This document shows, piece by piece, positions 1 to 7,914 of a stretch of 64,000 nucleotides of DNA. Within the stretch, counting starts at the first letter, position 1. Every line of letters begins with the position of its first letter. The notes below the pieces were generated by a model. It was not told where the DNA came from. It was given only the letters and a program-made list of their open reading frames with translations, and ran no database searches. The translations under genes were made by a program, and so were the position numbers. Origin of the DNA: Kutzneria sp. CA-103260 (lineage in GTDB: Bacteria; Actinomycetota; Actinomycetes; Mycobacteriales; Pseudonocardiaceae); the NCBI RefSeq assembly GCF_018263855.1, contig NZ_CP073318.1:10664001-10728000 (forward strand). The letters are read 5' to 3'.

Positions 1-267
1 CTCGACATCGTGCCCCGCTCGGCCACCTCGGTGGTGGACGGGTTGGAGGAGCAGGGCCTGGTGCTGCGCCGGCCCGACCCCGGCGACCGCCGCTCCATGC
101 TGGTCACTCTCACCGAGGCCGGCCGGCAGCTGGTCAGCCGTATCGACGAGGCCAAGCGGGGCGCCGCCGAGGAGATGTTCGGCACGCTGGACCCGGCCGA
201 ACGCGAGCAGTTGCTGGCTGTGCTGCTGCGCCTGGACACGTCCGGGAAGCCCACGAGATCGATTTAG
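1..267 (+). CDS. MarR-family transcriptional regulator, C-terminal part (gene starts left of window)
   Basis: The reading frame is open from base 1 and ends with TAG at 265-267, so only the last 88 codons are visible. They show the recognition helix (SATSVVDGLEEQGLV), a basic wing (PGDRRSMLVTLTEAG) and the C-terminal dimerisation helix, which is the usual MarR order. These proteins are small dimeric DNA-binding repressors that often respond to phenolic ligands. The N-terminal half and the promoter lie outside the window. gnd starts 45 bp downstream on the same strand, so co-transcription is possible but not shown. The target cannot be inferred. Confidence 0.85.
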   Translation, partial: LDIVPRSATSVVDGLEEQGLVLRRPDPGDRRSMLVTLTEAGRQLVSRIDEAKRGAAEEMFGTLDPAEREQLLAVLLRLDTSGKPTRSI

Positions 268-312
268 CCGCCCCGGGTGGAACTTGCGCGCCGGGGCGGG
301 CAGGCTGGGCCC

Positions 313-1758
313 ATGGCAACTGAAGAGAAGGCTCGGATCGGCGTCACGGGCCTGGCCGTGATGGGCAGCAACCTGGCTCGCAACCTCGCTCGTCACGGTT
401 TCCGGGTCGCCGTGCACAACCGGTCGTCCGCGCGCACCAAGGCCTTGGTCGAGCAGCACGGCTCCGAGGGCGAGTTCGTGCCGGCCGAGACGACCGCCGA
501 GTTCGTGGCGTCGCTGCAGAAGCCGCGCCAGGTGATCATCATGGTCAAGGCCGGCGGCCCCACCGACGCGGTGATCGACGAGCTGGCCGACCTGATGGAG
601 CCCGGCGACATGATCGTCGACGGCGGCAACGCGCACTTCGCCGACACCCGCCGCCGGGAGAAGGCGCTGCGCGAGCGCGGGCTGCACTTCGTCGGCACCG
701 GCATCTCCGGCGGCGAGGAGGGCGCGCTCAACGGGCCGAGCATCATGCCCGGTGGCTCGGCCGAGTCCTACCAGCACCTCGGCCCCGTGCTGGAGGCGAT
801 CGCGGCGCAGGTCGACGGCGTGCCGTGCTGCACGCACGTCGGCGAGGACGGCGCCGGCCACTTCGTGAAGATGGTGCACAACGGCATCGAGTACGCCGAC
901 ATGCAGCTCATCGCCGAGGCGTTCGACCTGCTGACCAACGTGGCCGGCATGACCCCCGCCGAGATCGCCGAGGTGTTCCGCGGCTGGAACACCGGCGACC
1001 TGGAGTCCTACCTGGTGGAGATCACCGCCGAGGTGCTCGGGCACGTCGACGCGGCCACCGGCAAGCCGTTCGTGGAGATCATCGCCGACCAGGCCGAGCA
1101 GAAGGGCACCGGCCGCTGGACCGTGCAGGAGGCCCTGGAGCTGGGCGTGCCGGTCACCGGCATCGCCGAGGCGGTGTTCGCCCGGTCCCTGTCCGGCCAC
1201 GTCGGCCAGCGAGCCGCCGCGCAGAAGGTGCTGCCCGGCCCGACGGCCAAGCCGGCGATCGCCGACCGCGACGCGTTCGTCGAGGACGTCCGGCAGGCGC
1301 TGTACGCCTCCAAGGTCGTGGCCTACGCCCAGGGCTTCGACGAGATCCGCACCGCCGCCGACACCTACGGCTGGCAGATCGACCTCGGCTCGATGGCCAC
1401 CATCTGGCGCGGCGGCTGCATCATCCGGGCCCGGTTCCTCAACCGGATCAAGGAGGCCTACGACAAGGACGGCAACCTGCCGTCGCTGCTGGTCGACGAG
1501 TACTTCGCGGACGCGGTGATCAAGGCGCAGGAGTCGTGGCGGCGGGTCGTCGTGGCGGCCACCGGCGCCGGCGTGCCGGCCCCGGGCTTCTCCTCGGCCC
1601 TGTCCTACTACGACGCGCTGCGGGCCGAGCGGCTGCCGGCGGCCCTGATCCAGGGCCTGCGGGACTTCTTCGGCGCGCACACCTACCGCCGGGTCGACCG
1701 GGGCGAGGCCAGCTTCCACACCCTGTGGAGCGGCGACCGCACCGAGCAGGACGCCTGA
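313..1758 (+). CDS. gnd: 6-phosphogluconate dehydrogenase, decarboxylating
   Basis: A 481-residue enzyme of the oxidative pentose phosphate pathway that converts 6-phosphogluconate and NADP+ to ribulose 5-phosphate, CO2 and NADPH in the cytosol. The N-terminal Rossmann motif GLAVMGSNLARN lies at residues 13-24. The substrate loop GISGGEEGALNGPS lies at 130-143, and the catalytic segment HFVKMVHNGIEY carries Lys186 and Glu193. The all-helical C-terminal dimerisation domain follows and the length is normal. I chose ATG 313 because MATEEKARIGVTGLAVMG begins like a typical Gnd; an upstream in-frame GTG at 277 would add 12 unlikely residues. A strong palindrome follows the stop. Confidence 0.97.
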   Translation: MATEEKARIGVTGLAVMGSNLARNLARHGFRVAVHNRSSARTKALVEQHGSEGEFVPAETTAEFVASLQKPRQVIIMVKAGGPTDAVIDELADLMEPGDMIVDGGNAHFADTRRREKALRERGLHFVGTGISGGEEGALNGPSIMPGGSAESYQHLGPVLEAIAAQVDGVPCCTHVGEDGAGHFVKMVHNGIEYADMQLIAEAFDLLTNVAGMTPAEIAEVFRGWNTGDLESYLVEITAEVLGHVDAATGKPFVEIIADQAEQKGTGRWTVQEALELGVPVTGIAEAVFARSLSGHVGQRAAAQKVLPGPTAKPAIADRDAFVEDVRQALYASKVVAYAQGFDEIRTAADTYGWQIDLGSMATIWRGGCIIRARFLNRIKEAYDKDGNLPSLLVDEYFADAVIKAQESWRRVVVAATGAGVPAPGFSSALSYYDALRAERLPAALIQGLRDFFGAHTYRRVDRGEASFHTLWSGDRTEQDA

Positions 1759-1774
1759 CCTTCCCGGCATCGAA

Positions 1775-1829
1775 CGTCATGAAGGGCCCCTTCCTCACGT
1801 TGAACGTCAGGATGGGGCCCTTCATGACG
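1775..1829. terminator. Palindrome after gnd, likely terminator; member of an interspersed family
   Basis: Perfect 16-bp arms CGTCATGAAGGGCCCC (1775-1790) and GGGGCCCTTCATGACG (1814-1829) flank a 23-nt loop that contains ACGTTGAACGTCAGGA. It lies 17 bp past the gnd stop. There is no T-tract, which is common for actinobacterial hairpin terminators. The loop and left-arm sequence recur in altered form at 53608-53655, and a hairpin of similar plan lies at 25078-25120. Confidence 0.7.
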
Positions 1830-1949
1830 AAGAATGCCCTTTCGGACATTGGTTCGGGGGGCGGTCAGCGCAACGCCGATGGGGCCGCCCGGACAGAAAA
1901 GCCGGTCATTTCCGCCCCGGTTTGCAACTTCGACCGGTGGTGTGCCGTC

Positions 1950-3521
1950 ATGGACATCGTGAGAACCTCTTCGCGCAATATCGCGATCGGCTGTGTCGCG
2001 GCCGTGCTGCTCGCGCTGCCGGCGGCGGCCAGCGCGGGCTCGGCCAACGCCTCGGCCCTCGGCACGGATCTCGACTCCCTGCTGGCCAACCCCGAACTCG
2101 CGGGCGGCCAGGCCGGCCTGGTGGTCCGCAACGCCGACACCGGCGCCACCCTGTACTCCCGCCTCGGCGACAACCTGATGGTGCCGGCGTCCAACATGAA
2201 GCTGGTGACCTCGGCGACGGCGCTGGACCTGCTCGGCGCCGACTACACGTTCGACACCCTGGTCCGGTCCACCGGCACGCTGTCGAACGGCACGCTCAAC
2301 GGCGACCTGTACCTCAAGGGCTACGGCGATCCGAGCACCACTCTCGCCGACTACCAGGCGATGGCGGCCCAGGTGAAGCAGGCCGGCATCACCAGCGTCA
2401 CCGGCCACCTGATCGCCGACGACTCGTACTACGACAGCGTGCGGCTCGGCCCCGGTTGGGCCTGGGACGACGAGCCGTACTGGTACAGCGCCCAGGTGTC
2501 GGCGCTGACCGTGTCCCCGGACGCCAACTCCACCTCGGGCTCGGTGAACGTGACGGTCGCGCCCGGCGCGCAGGGCCAGCCGGCGGTGGTGACCATGACG
2601 CCGCCCAACACCTACCTGACCGTCAACAACACCGCGACCACCGGAACTTCGACGGGCCTGTCGGTGAACCGCGTGCACGGCACCAACACGATCACCGTCA
2701 GCGGCTCGATCGCTGCCGGCGCGGCCCCGTCCACCGAGCAGATGTCGGTGGACAACCCGACCGGGTTCGTGGCGTCGCTGTTCGGCAAGGCCCTGTCCGA
2801 CGCGGGCGTGTCGGTCGCCGGCACCACCGCGTTCCAGAAGATGCCCTCGGGCACCACAGCGGTGGCCAGCCACACCTCGGCCCCCATCAGCCAGCTGCTG
2901 ACGCCGTTGTTCAAACAGAGCGACAACCTGGTCGCCGAGACGCTGACCAAGGCCGCCGGCGTGCAGCGGTTCGCCTCCGGCAGCTTCGTCGCCGGCGTCA
3001 ACGCGCTGACCTCGAAGCTGGCCGCGCTGGGCATCGACTACAACAAGTACAACCAGTTCGACGGCTCCGGACTGTCCAGGATGGACATCGTCAGCCCGGC
3101 CGAGATCGCCCAGCTGCTGATCAACGCCCAGTCCCGGCCGTGGTTCCAGACCTGGTACAACGCGCTGCCGGTGGCCGGCAACACCAACCCGGCGATCGGC
3201 GGCACGCTGGCCAACCGGATGGTCGGCACCGCCGCCGCGAACAACGTGCACGCCAAGACCGGTTCGGAGACCGGCGTCAGCGCCCTGTCCGGCTACGTCA
3301 CCGCCGCTGACGGCGAGAAGCTGGTGTTCTCGTTGCTGTCCAACAACTTCGTGCCCGGCTCGGTGAAGGACGTCGAGGACGCCGTGGCGGTCCGGCTGGC
3401 CCAGTACAACGGGGCCAACGACACTTCGCACGCGCCGAAGTTCGCCCCGCGGTCCCAGACCGCCGGCAAGGCGACCGACCCTCGGGCGAGCCTGGAGTGC
3501 TCGTGGACGCACAGCTGCTAG
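1950..3521 (+). CDS. dacB: D-alanyl-D-alanine carboxypeptidase/endopeptidase, PBP4 (DacB, peptidase S13) family
   Basis: A 523-residue secreted penicillin-binding protein that trims peptidoglycan stem peptides or cross-links outside the membrane. A hydrophobic export signal covers about residues 10-30 and ends near AAASAGSA. The three active-site motifs are in order: SNMK with nucleophile Ser81 and Lys84, SDN at 324-326, and KTG at 436-438. The long stretch between the first two motifs is the PBP4-specific insertion. ATG 1950 directly precedes the signal peptide with a GGTGG-like element upstream; longer in-frame starts run into gnd. It is followed by a textbook rho-independent terminator. 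It differs from low-molecular-weight DacA proteins by size and motif spacing. Confidence 0.93.
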   Translation: MDIVRTSSRNIAIGCVAAVLLALPAAASAGSANASALGTDLDSLLANPELAGGQAGLVVRNADTGATLYSRLGDNLMVPASNMKLVTSATALDLLGADYTFDTLVRSTGTLSNGTLNGDLYLKGYGDPSTTLADYQAMAAQVKQAGITSVTGHLIADDSYYDSVRLGPGWAWDDEPYWYSAQVSALTVSPDANSTSGSVNVTVAPGAQGQPAVVTMTPPNTYLTVNNTATTGTSTGLSVNRVHGTNTITVSGSIAAGAAPSTEQMSVDNPTGFVASLFGKALSDAGVSVAGTTAFQKMPSGTTAVASHTSAPISQLLTPLFKQSDNLVAETLTKAAGVQRFASGSFVAGVNALTSKLAALGIDYNKYNQFDGSGLSRMDIVSPAEIAQLLINAQSRPWFQTWYNALPVAGNTNPAIGGTLANRMVGTAAANNVHAKTGSETGVSALSGYVTAADGEKLVFSLLSNNFVPGSVKDVEDAVAVRLAQYNGANDTSHAPKFAPRSQTAGKATDPRASLECSWTHSC

Positions 3522-3563
3522 ACGGTTTTGAGTAGTCTGTGCACGAGCCTGGCCGTGCGCTCG

Positions 3564-3609
3564 GCGTGACGCCGCATCCGCTCCCCGGCGGCTGCGGCGT
3601 CACGCTTTT
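3564..3609 (+). terminator. Rho-independent terminator of dacB
   Basis: Perfect 13-bp arms GCGTGACGCCGCA (3564-3576) and TGCGGCGTCACGC (3593-3605) with a 16-nt loop are followed directly by TTTTC. It starts 42 bp after the dacB stop and is the clearest stem-plus-T-tract terminator in the window. Confidence 0.9.
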
Positions 3610-3868
3610 CTGAGTCTTGCTCGCCGGCAGCAGTCGCAGCTAGGTCGAGTCGCGATGAGACTGTCCGCCTCCAACAGTCCGACCGCCTGCGGCGCGGTGG
3701 CCCGACCGTGACCGGTCCGTGACCCAAATGACCCGGTAGTGGCCAAATTTGGGTACGCCCTCCCGGGATGTCGGGACTGTGCACCCATGCGCTCGGGAAG
3801 CCCCAAAGGGCATCGTGAGTGCACGGCGCGCCGAACGTGGACGTGCCTGATGGGGAGGCAGGGGAATC
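3610..3868. other. Intergenic region between dacB terminator and LuxR-type gene
   Basis: No gene is supported here. The stretch is less GC-rich near 3720-3760 and should hold the promoter of the downstream regulator. The only clear signal is the purine-rich ribosome binding site GGGGAGGCAGGGG just before the GTG at 3869. Confidence 0.5.
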
Positions 3869-4507
3869 GTGCTCAACACCATGACTCGCACCGCGGTATT
3901 CGTGTGCGCGACCGACCCGATCCTGCGTGGTGGCATCGTGATGGCGCTGCGCGGGCGACCGGAGATCCAGCTCGTCGACGACGCCCAGGCCGATCCGGCC
4001 CGGACCGTCGTGCTCGCGGTGGGGGACCGCTTCGACGAGCGGGTGACCGCGCTGCTTCGACGCATGCGCGGCCGTGGCTACCGGCGCATCGTGCTGGTAG
4101 CCGGTGACATCGACGACAACGAGGTGCTGGCCGCCGTGCAGTCGGGGGTCTGCGCGGTGGCCCGGCGCGGCGAGATCGACGCCGACGCGTTGGTCCGCTT
4201 GGTCAACGCGGCCCGGGCCGGGGAGGGCTCGATGCCGCCGGACCTGCTGGGCCGCCTGCTGGACCGGGTGGGCCGGCTGCAGACCAAGGTGCTCGAGCCG
4301 CGGGGGCTGCGGCTGTCGGGCATCTCCGCCCGCGAGACCGACGTGCTGCGGCTGATCGCCCAGGGCCTGAGCACCCGGGAGATCGCCAAGAAGCTGTGCT
4401 ACTCGGAGCGCACGGTCAAGAGCCTGCTGCACGACGTGACCGTGCGGTTCGAGCTGCGCAACCGCTCGCACGCGGTGGCCTTCGCGGTGCGCGAAGGCCT
4501 GATCTGA
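3869..4507 (+). CDS. LuxR/NarL-type DNA-binding regulator with degenerate receiver domain
   Basis: A 212-residue protein. The C-terminal helix-turn-helix is typical: LSGISARETDVLRLIAQGL, then STREIAKKLCYSERTVKSLL, about residues 148-205. The N-terminal half has the length and alternating pattern of a receiver, but the expected phosphoacceptor strand (DVVLLDL-like) reads TVVLAVGDRF and the conserved Lys position reads CAVARRG. It therefore probably does not take part in normal phosphotransfer. No kinase gene is adjacent. The start is GTG 3869 behind GGGGAGGCAGGGG; ATG 3881 is an alternative. The target is unknown. Confidence 0.85.
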   Translation: MLNTMTRTAVFVCATDPILRGGIVMALRGRPEIQLVDDAQADPARTVVLAVGDRFDERVTALLRRMRGRGYRRIVLVAGDIDDNEVLAAVQSGVCAVARRGEIDADALVRLVNAARAGEGSMPPDLLGRLLDRVGRLQTKVLEPRGLRLSGISARETDVLRLIAQGLSTREIAKKLCYSERTVKSLLHDVTVRFELRNRSHAVAFAVREGLI

Positions 4508-4574
4508 GGATCTGGCAGTGACCGGGGTGGCGCGGCAGGGGGGCGCGCCACCCCGGCCGCCATCCGTGTTGTCG

Positions 4575-4650
4575 CGCGAGTCCCGCTCTCAGGAAACTGA
4601 ATGTCGAGTTCGCGAACTCGCATCATGGTTGCCCGAGAGCGGGACTCGCG
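4575..4650 (+). repeat. 76-bp interspersed palindromic element, copy 1
   Basis: Outer arms CGCGAGTCCCGCTCTC (4575-4590) and GAGAGCGGGACTCGCG (4635-4650) pair perfectly. An inner perfect palindrome CGAGTTCGCGAACTCG sits at 4605-4620. A second copy of the same length lies at 14400-14475 in inverted orientation, with the same asymmetric segments (AACTGAATGT on one side, ATGGTTG on the other). It sits between the convergent LuxR-type and SulP genes, where it may act as a bidirectional terminator. Confidence 0.85.
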
Positions 4651-4695
4651 GGGGTGGTGTGGGCGTGCGGCTGCCGTCCCACCAACCCCCTTCGG

Positions 4696-6939
4696 TCACA
4701 CGGTGATGTCGCGCAGGGCCCGGCGGTCGGGGTCGACCAGGAAGGCCTTGGCCGCGGCGATGTCGAAGTACATGCCGACCAGCTTGACCTTGCCGGCCGC
4801 CACGGCCGCGGCGACGTTGGGGTAGCTGCGCAGGTTCTCCAGCTGCTGCGCGATGTTGGCCAGGCACAGCCGCTCGTTGGCCGGCAGCTCGGCGTCCTCG
4901 CCGGCGGTGGCGGCCAGCCGGAGCAGGCTGGGCTCGGCGTAACGCAGCCAGTCGTACAGCGCGGAACCCTCGCCCACGGACTGGGCCAGCACGGCCTTCA
5001 TGGCGCCGCAGTCGGAGTGCCCACAGACCACGATCTCCTGCACGGCCAACACGTCCACGGCGTACTCGACGGCCGCGCCGACCGAGGCGTCCACGCCGTG
5101 GGCGGGCACCAGGTTGCCGACGTTGCGCAGGCTGAACTGGTCGCCGGGGCCGCTGCTGGTGAACATGTTGGGCAGCACCCGGGAGTCCGAGCAGGTGATG
5201 AACAGCTGCTTGGGCTTCTGCCCGTGCTCGGCCAGCTCGCTCAGGAACGGCCGCACCAGGTCGGCGGCGTGCTGGTCGAACGCCCGCACGCCGGCGATGA
5301 GGTGGTCGTCCTCCGCGGCCTGGGCCGGCAGCTGCACGTCGGCCGGCTCGGCCAGCTGCCAGTGCGACCACGGGGCGAACCAGCGCGGCGGCACCGTGGA
5401 GCGGATGGACTTGCGCCGCGCCGGCCGGCCGCCGATGGCCCGGTGGTACCAGCTGTCCAGCACCTCGTCCACGCGGACCTTGCCGCCGGTGCGCTCGTAG
5501 CCGACGCGCCAGTCGTTGATCACCTCGAACACGCCGTGGTCCATGAAGTCGACGTGCAGCTCCAGCACCACGCTCTCGCGCAACGGGATCGCCCGCAGCT
5601 CACGGACCAGCCGGCCGGCGCCCAGGAAGACCAGGGAGCCGCGCACGGTCACCCACCAGCGGCCGTCCACCCGCTGAACGTCCACAGTGGAGTGCGTGAG
5701 CCGGTAGAACGCCCGGACCAGGGCTACCGCCAGACCGACCAGCACGCCCTCGACCAGGCCGAACGCGATCACGCCGAGCAGGGTCGCGGCGTACACCACC
5801 ATCTCCCGGTGCCGCCACAGCTGCTTCATGTGGGCGACGCTGACCAGCTTGACGCCGATCACCACCAGCACCGCGGCCAGCGCGGCCATCGGGATCTGCC
5901 GCAGCACGCCGGCCAGCAGCAGCACCGCCAGCAGCATCCAGACGCCGTGCAAAACCGTGGACCAGCGGGTTTTCGCGCCGGCGGCCACGTTGGTGGAGCT
6001 GCGCACGATCACGCCGGTCACCGGTAGGCCGCCGAGCGCGCCGGACACCATGTTGGCCGCGCCCTGGGCGACCAGCTCCTTGTCCAGGTTGGCGCGGGGG
6101 CCGTCGTGCAGCTTGTCCACGGCCACCGCCGACAGCAGCGACTCCACGCTGGCCACCAGGGCCACGGTCAGCACGCCGCCGACGATCGCCAGCACCGGTC
6201 CGCTGGGCAGTTGCGGCAGCACGACCTCGTTGATGATGTCCGACGGCAGCGCCACCCGGACCAGGTCGAGCTGGAAGCCGGCGGCCACCGCCGTGCCCAG
6301 GCCTACCGCGACCAGCGGGGCCGGCACGACGTTGACCTTGGGCAGCTTCGGCCACAGCATCATCACCGCGATGGTGATCGCGCCGACCAGCAGCGCGCCC
6401 GGGTGCAGGCCGAGGATCTGGGCCGGCAGCCCGGCCAGGTTCTCCAGGACCGAGCCCTGGTTGGAGCCGCCCAACATGACGTGCAGCTGGCCGACGGCGA
6501 TGGTGACGCCGATGCCGGCCAGCATGCCGTGCACCACGGCCGGCGACAGCGACAGCGCGAGGCGGCCGACCCTGGTCAGGCCGAGCAGGATCTGGAGCAG
6601 GCCGGCGCCCACGGTGATGGCGGCGGTGGCGGCCCAGCCGAACTGCGCGACCAGGCCGGCGACGATCACCGTCAGGCCGGCGGCCGGGCCGGCGACCTGG
6701 AGCGGGGCCCCGCTGAGCAGGCCGCCCAGCACACCACCGACGACCGCGGCGATCAGGCCGGCGATCAGCGGCGCGCCGGAGGCGGCGGCGATGCCCAGCG
6801 ACAGCGGGACCGCCACCAGGAAGACCACGAAGGAGGCGGGCAGGTCGTAGCGCAGCACGGCCCGCAGACCCGTGGGCGGGCCGGTGTCGGCTTCGTTGCC
6901 CGGATGCGCCTTCTTCGAGCGTGACTCGGAAACGGACAA
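4696..6939 (-). CDS. SulP-family anion transporter fused to STAS and beta-carbonic anhydrase domains
   Basis: A 747-residue membrane protein. Residues about 25-415 form the SulP transport core (start LRYDLPASFVVFLVAVPLSL). About 430-500 is STAS-like. About 540-747 is a beta-class carbonic anhydrase with Zn ligands Cys583 and Asp585-Arg587 in CSDSR, and His641 and Cys644 in HSDC. The same order is known in the Mycobacterium tuberculosis transmembrane carbonic anhydrase Rv3273. The likely role is bicarbonate transport coupled to CO2/HCO3- conversion, though sulfate or another anion is possible. The start is TTG 6939 with GGGGAG seven bases upstream. The AT-rich stretch near 7020-7040 probably holds its promoter. 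Confidence 0.93.
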   Translation of the reverse strand: MSVSESRSKKAHPGNEADTGPPTGLRAVLRYDLPASFVVFLVAVPLSLGIAAASGAPLIAGLIAAVVGGVLGGLLSGAPLQVAGPAAGLTVIVAGLVAQFGWAATAAITVGAGLLQILLGLTRVGRLALSLSPAVVHGMLAGIGVTIAVGQLHVMLGGSNQGSVLENLAGLPAQILGLHPGALLVGAITIAVMMLWPKLPKVNVVPAPLVAVGLGTAVAAGFQLDLVRVALPSDIINEVVLPQLPSGPVLAIVGGVLTVALVASVESLLSAVAVDKLHDGPRANLDKELVAQGAANMVSGALGGLPVTGVIVRSSTNVAAGAKTRWSTVLHGVWMLLAVLLLAGVLRQIPMAALAAVLVVIGVKLVSVAHMKQLWRHREMVVYAATLLGVIAFGLVEGVLVGLAVALVRAFYRLTHSTVDVQRVDGRWWVTVRGSLVFLGAGRLVRELRAIPLRESVVLELHVDFMDHGVFEVINDWRVGYERTGGKVRVDEVLDSWYHRAIGGRPARRKSIRSTVPPRWFAPWSHWQLAEPADVQLPAQAAEDDHLIAGVRAFDQHAADLVRPFLSELAEHGQKPKQLFITCSDSRVLPNMFTSSGPGDQFSLRNVGNLVPAHGVDASVGAAVEYAVDVLAVQEIVVCGHSDCGAMKAVLAQSVGEGSALYDWLRYAEPSLLRLAATAGEDAELPANERLCLANIAQQLENLRSYPNVAAAVAAGKVKLVGMYFDIAAAKAFLVDPDRRALRDITV

Positions 6940-7128
6940 GGTGGGACTCCCCAGAACTCGGTGGCCGATGGACCGTGACCTCCATGATGCCGAGAGTCAC
7001 CCCCTGGGGAGGTCAACGGTACGTAAATATTACTTTACCCTCAGCCTTGACCGGAGAAGTGGTGACGATCACGCTCTTTTGGATGAGTGTTTGGTGATGT
7101 TTGCCCGTTTGCTTGCCACGCAACGTGA

Positions 7129-7845
7129 TCACTGCTGCGGCAACAGGGTGGCGAATCCGTTGATGACGCTGCTCAGGCCCTGTTCGAAAGCCAGGTTCTC
7201 GCGGTCCGGGGCGTGTGGGGTGGTCGCCTCCACCCAGTATCGAGTGAGCCTCGGGTAAAGGCCGCTGGCCACGACGGTCTCCGCGTACCGGGCCTGACCC
7301 TGGATGTACTGGGCGAAATCCTGGCCGGAGCGGCGGACCGCCTCGCTCTCGGCCACCTCCTTCATGGTGTGGCCGCGCACGAAGGCCAGCAGTGTCTCGA
7401 TGACGAGCATCGACTGGTTGGCGTCCAGCGGCAGTCCGTCGAGGGCGGCCAGTGCGTGCTCGGTGCTGTGCAGACTGTTCGGTCCGAGGATCGGCCGGCC
7501 GGCGGTGAGCGCCGCGGCCCACGGGTGCCGCAGGATCAGCCGTCGGGCGCGGTACGCGATCTCACGCAGGTCCCGCCGCCAGTCCCCGGTGTGCGGGGTC
7601 AGCCATTCCTCGCCGAGCACCGCGTCGAGCATCAGGTCGAACAGCTCGTCCTTCTTGTCGACGTAGCGGTAGAGCGACGCGGCCCCGGTGCGGAACTCCC
7701 GGGCCACTCGCCGCATCGACACCGACTCGATGCCCTCGGCGTCGGCGATGGCCACCGCGGTCACGGCGATCCGCTCCCGGCTGTGCGCCCGCCGAGGCCC
7801 GCGGTCGCCCTGCTCGGGGCGCTCCCAGATCGTCGAGTCGTTCAT
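7129..7845 (-). CDS. TetR-family repressor, divergent from flavin monooxygenase
   Basis: A 238-residue TetR protein. The helix-turn-helix is at about residues 27-72 (AVAIADAEGIESVSMRRVA, then GAASLYRYVDKKDELFDLML), and the C-terminal part resembles the tetracycline-repressor class. ATG 7845 is chosen because the HTH starts about 25 residues later; the open frame continues upstream through the intergenic space without a plausible start. Only 69 bp separate it from the divergent monooxygenase, which is the classical layout for a ligand-sensing repressor controlling a drug- or aromatic-modifying enzyme. The ligand is unknown. Confidence 0.92.
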   Translation of the reverse strand: MNDSTIWERPEQGDRGPRRAHSRERIAVTAVAIADAEGIESVSMRRVAREFRTGAASLYRYVDKKDELFDLMLDAVLGEEWLTPHTGDWRRDLREIAYRARRLILRHPWAAALTAGRPILGPNSLHSTEHALAALDGLPLDANQSMLVIETLLAFVRGHTMKEVAESEAVRRSGQDFAQYIQGQARYAETVVASGLYPRLTRYWVEATTPHAPDRENLAFEQGLSSVINGFATLLPQQ

Positions 7846-7883
7846 TGCGAACACTGTACCCAGTTCGGTAGCGTGAAAACCGC

Positions 7884-7894
7884 GAACGATGTTC
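7884..7894. promoter_or_regulatory. Candidate TetR operator in the TetR/monooxygenase gap
   Basis: GAAC-GAT-GTTC is an inverted repeat lying 20 bp before the monooxygenase GTG. Flanks CG(C/A)G extend the symmetry. A related half site GCGAAC lies at the TetR start. The position fits simultaneous repression of both genes; the assignment is inference. Confidence 0.4.
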
Positions 7895-7914
7895 TCGATT
7901 AAAGGGGGAGAACT

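Noticed and set aside
825-1757. Arg/Gly-rich plus-strand frame inside gnd that runs on into dacB
   Set aside because: It is the wrong frame of gnd joined to the real dacB frame; the dacB signal peptide starts at 1950.
1683-3512. Long minus-strand open frame antisense to dacB
   Set aside because: Composition is Arg/Gly/Val-rich as expected for an antisense frame in GC-rich DNA; dacB has all catalytic motifs on the plus strand.
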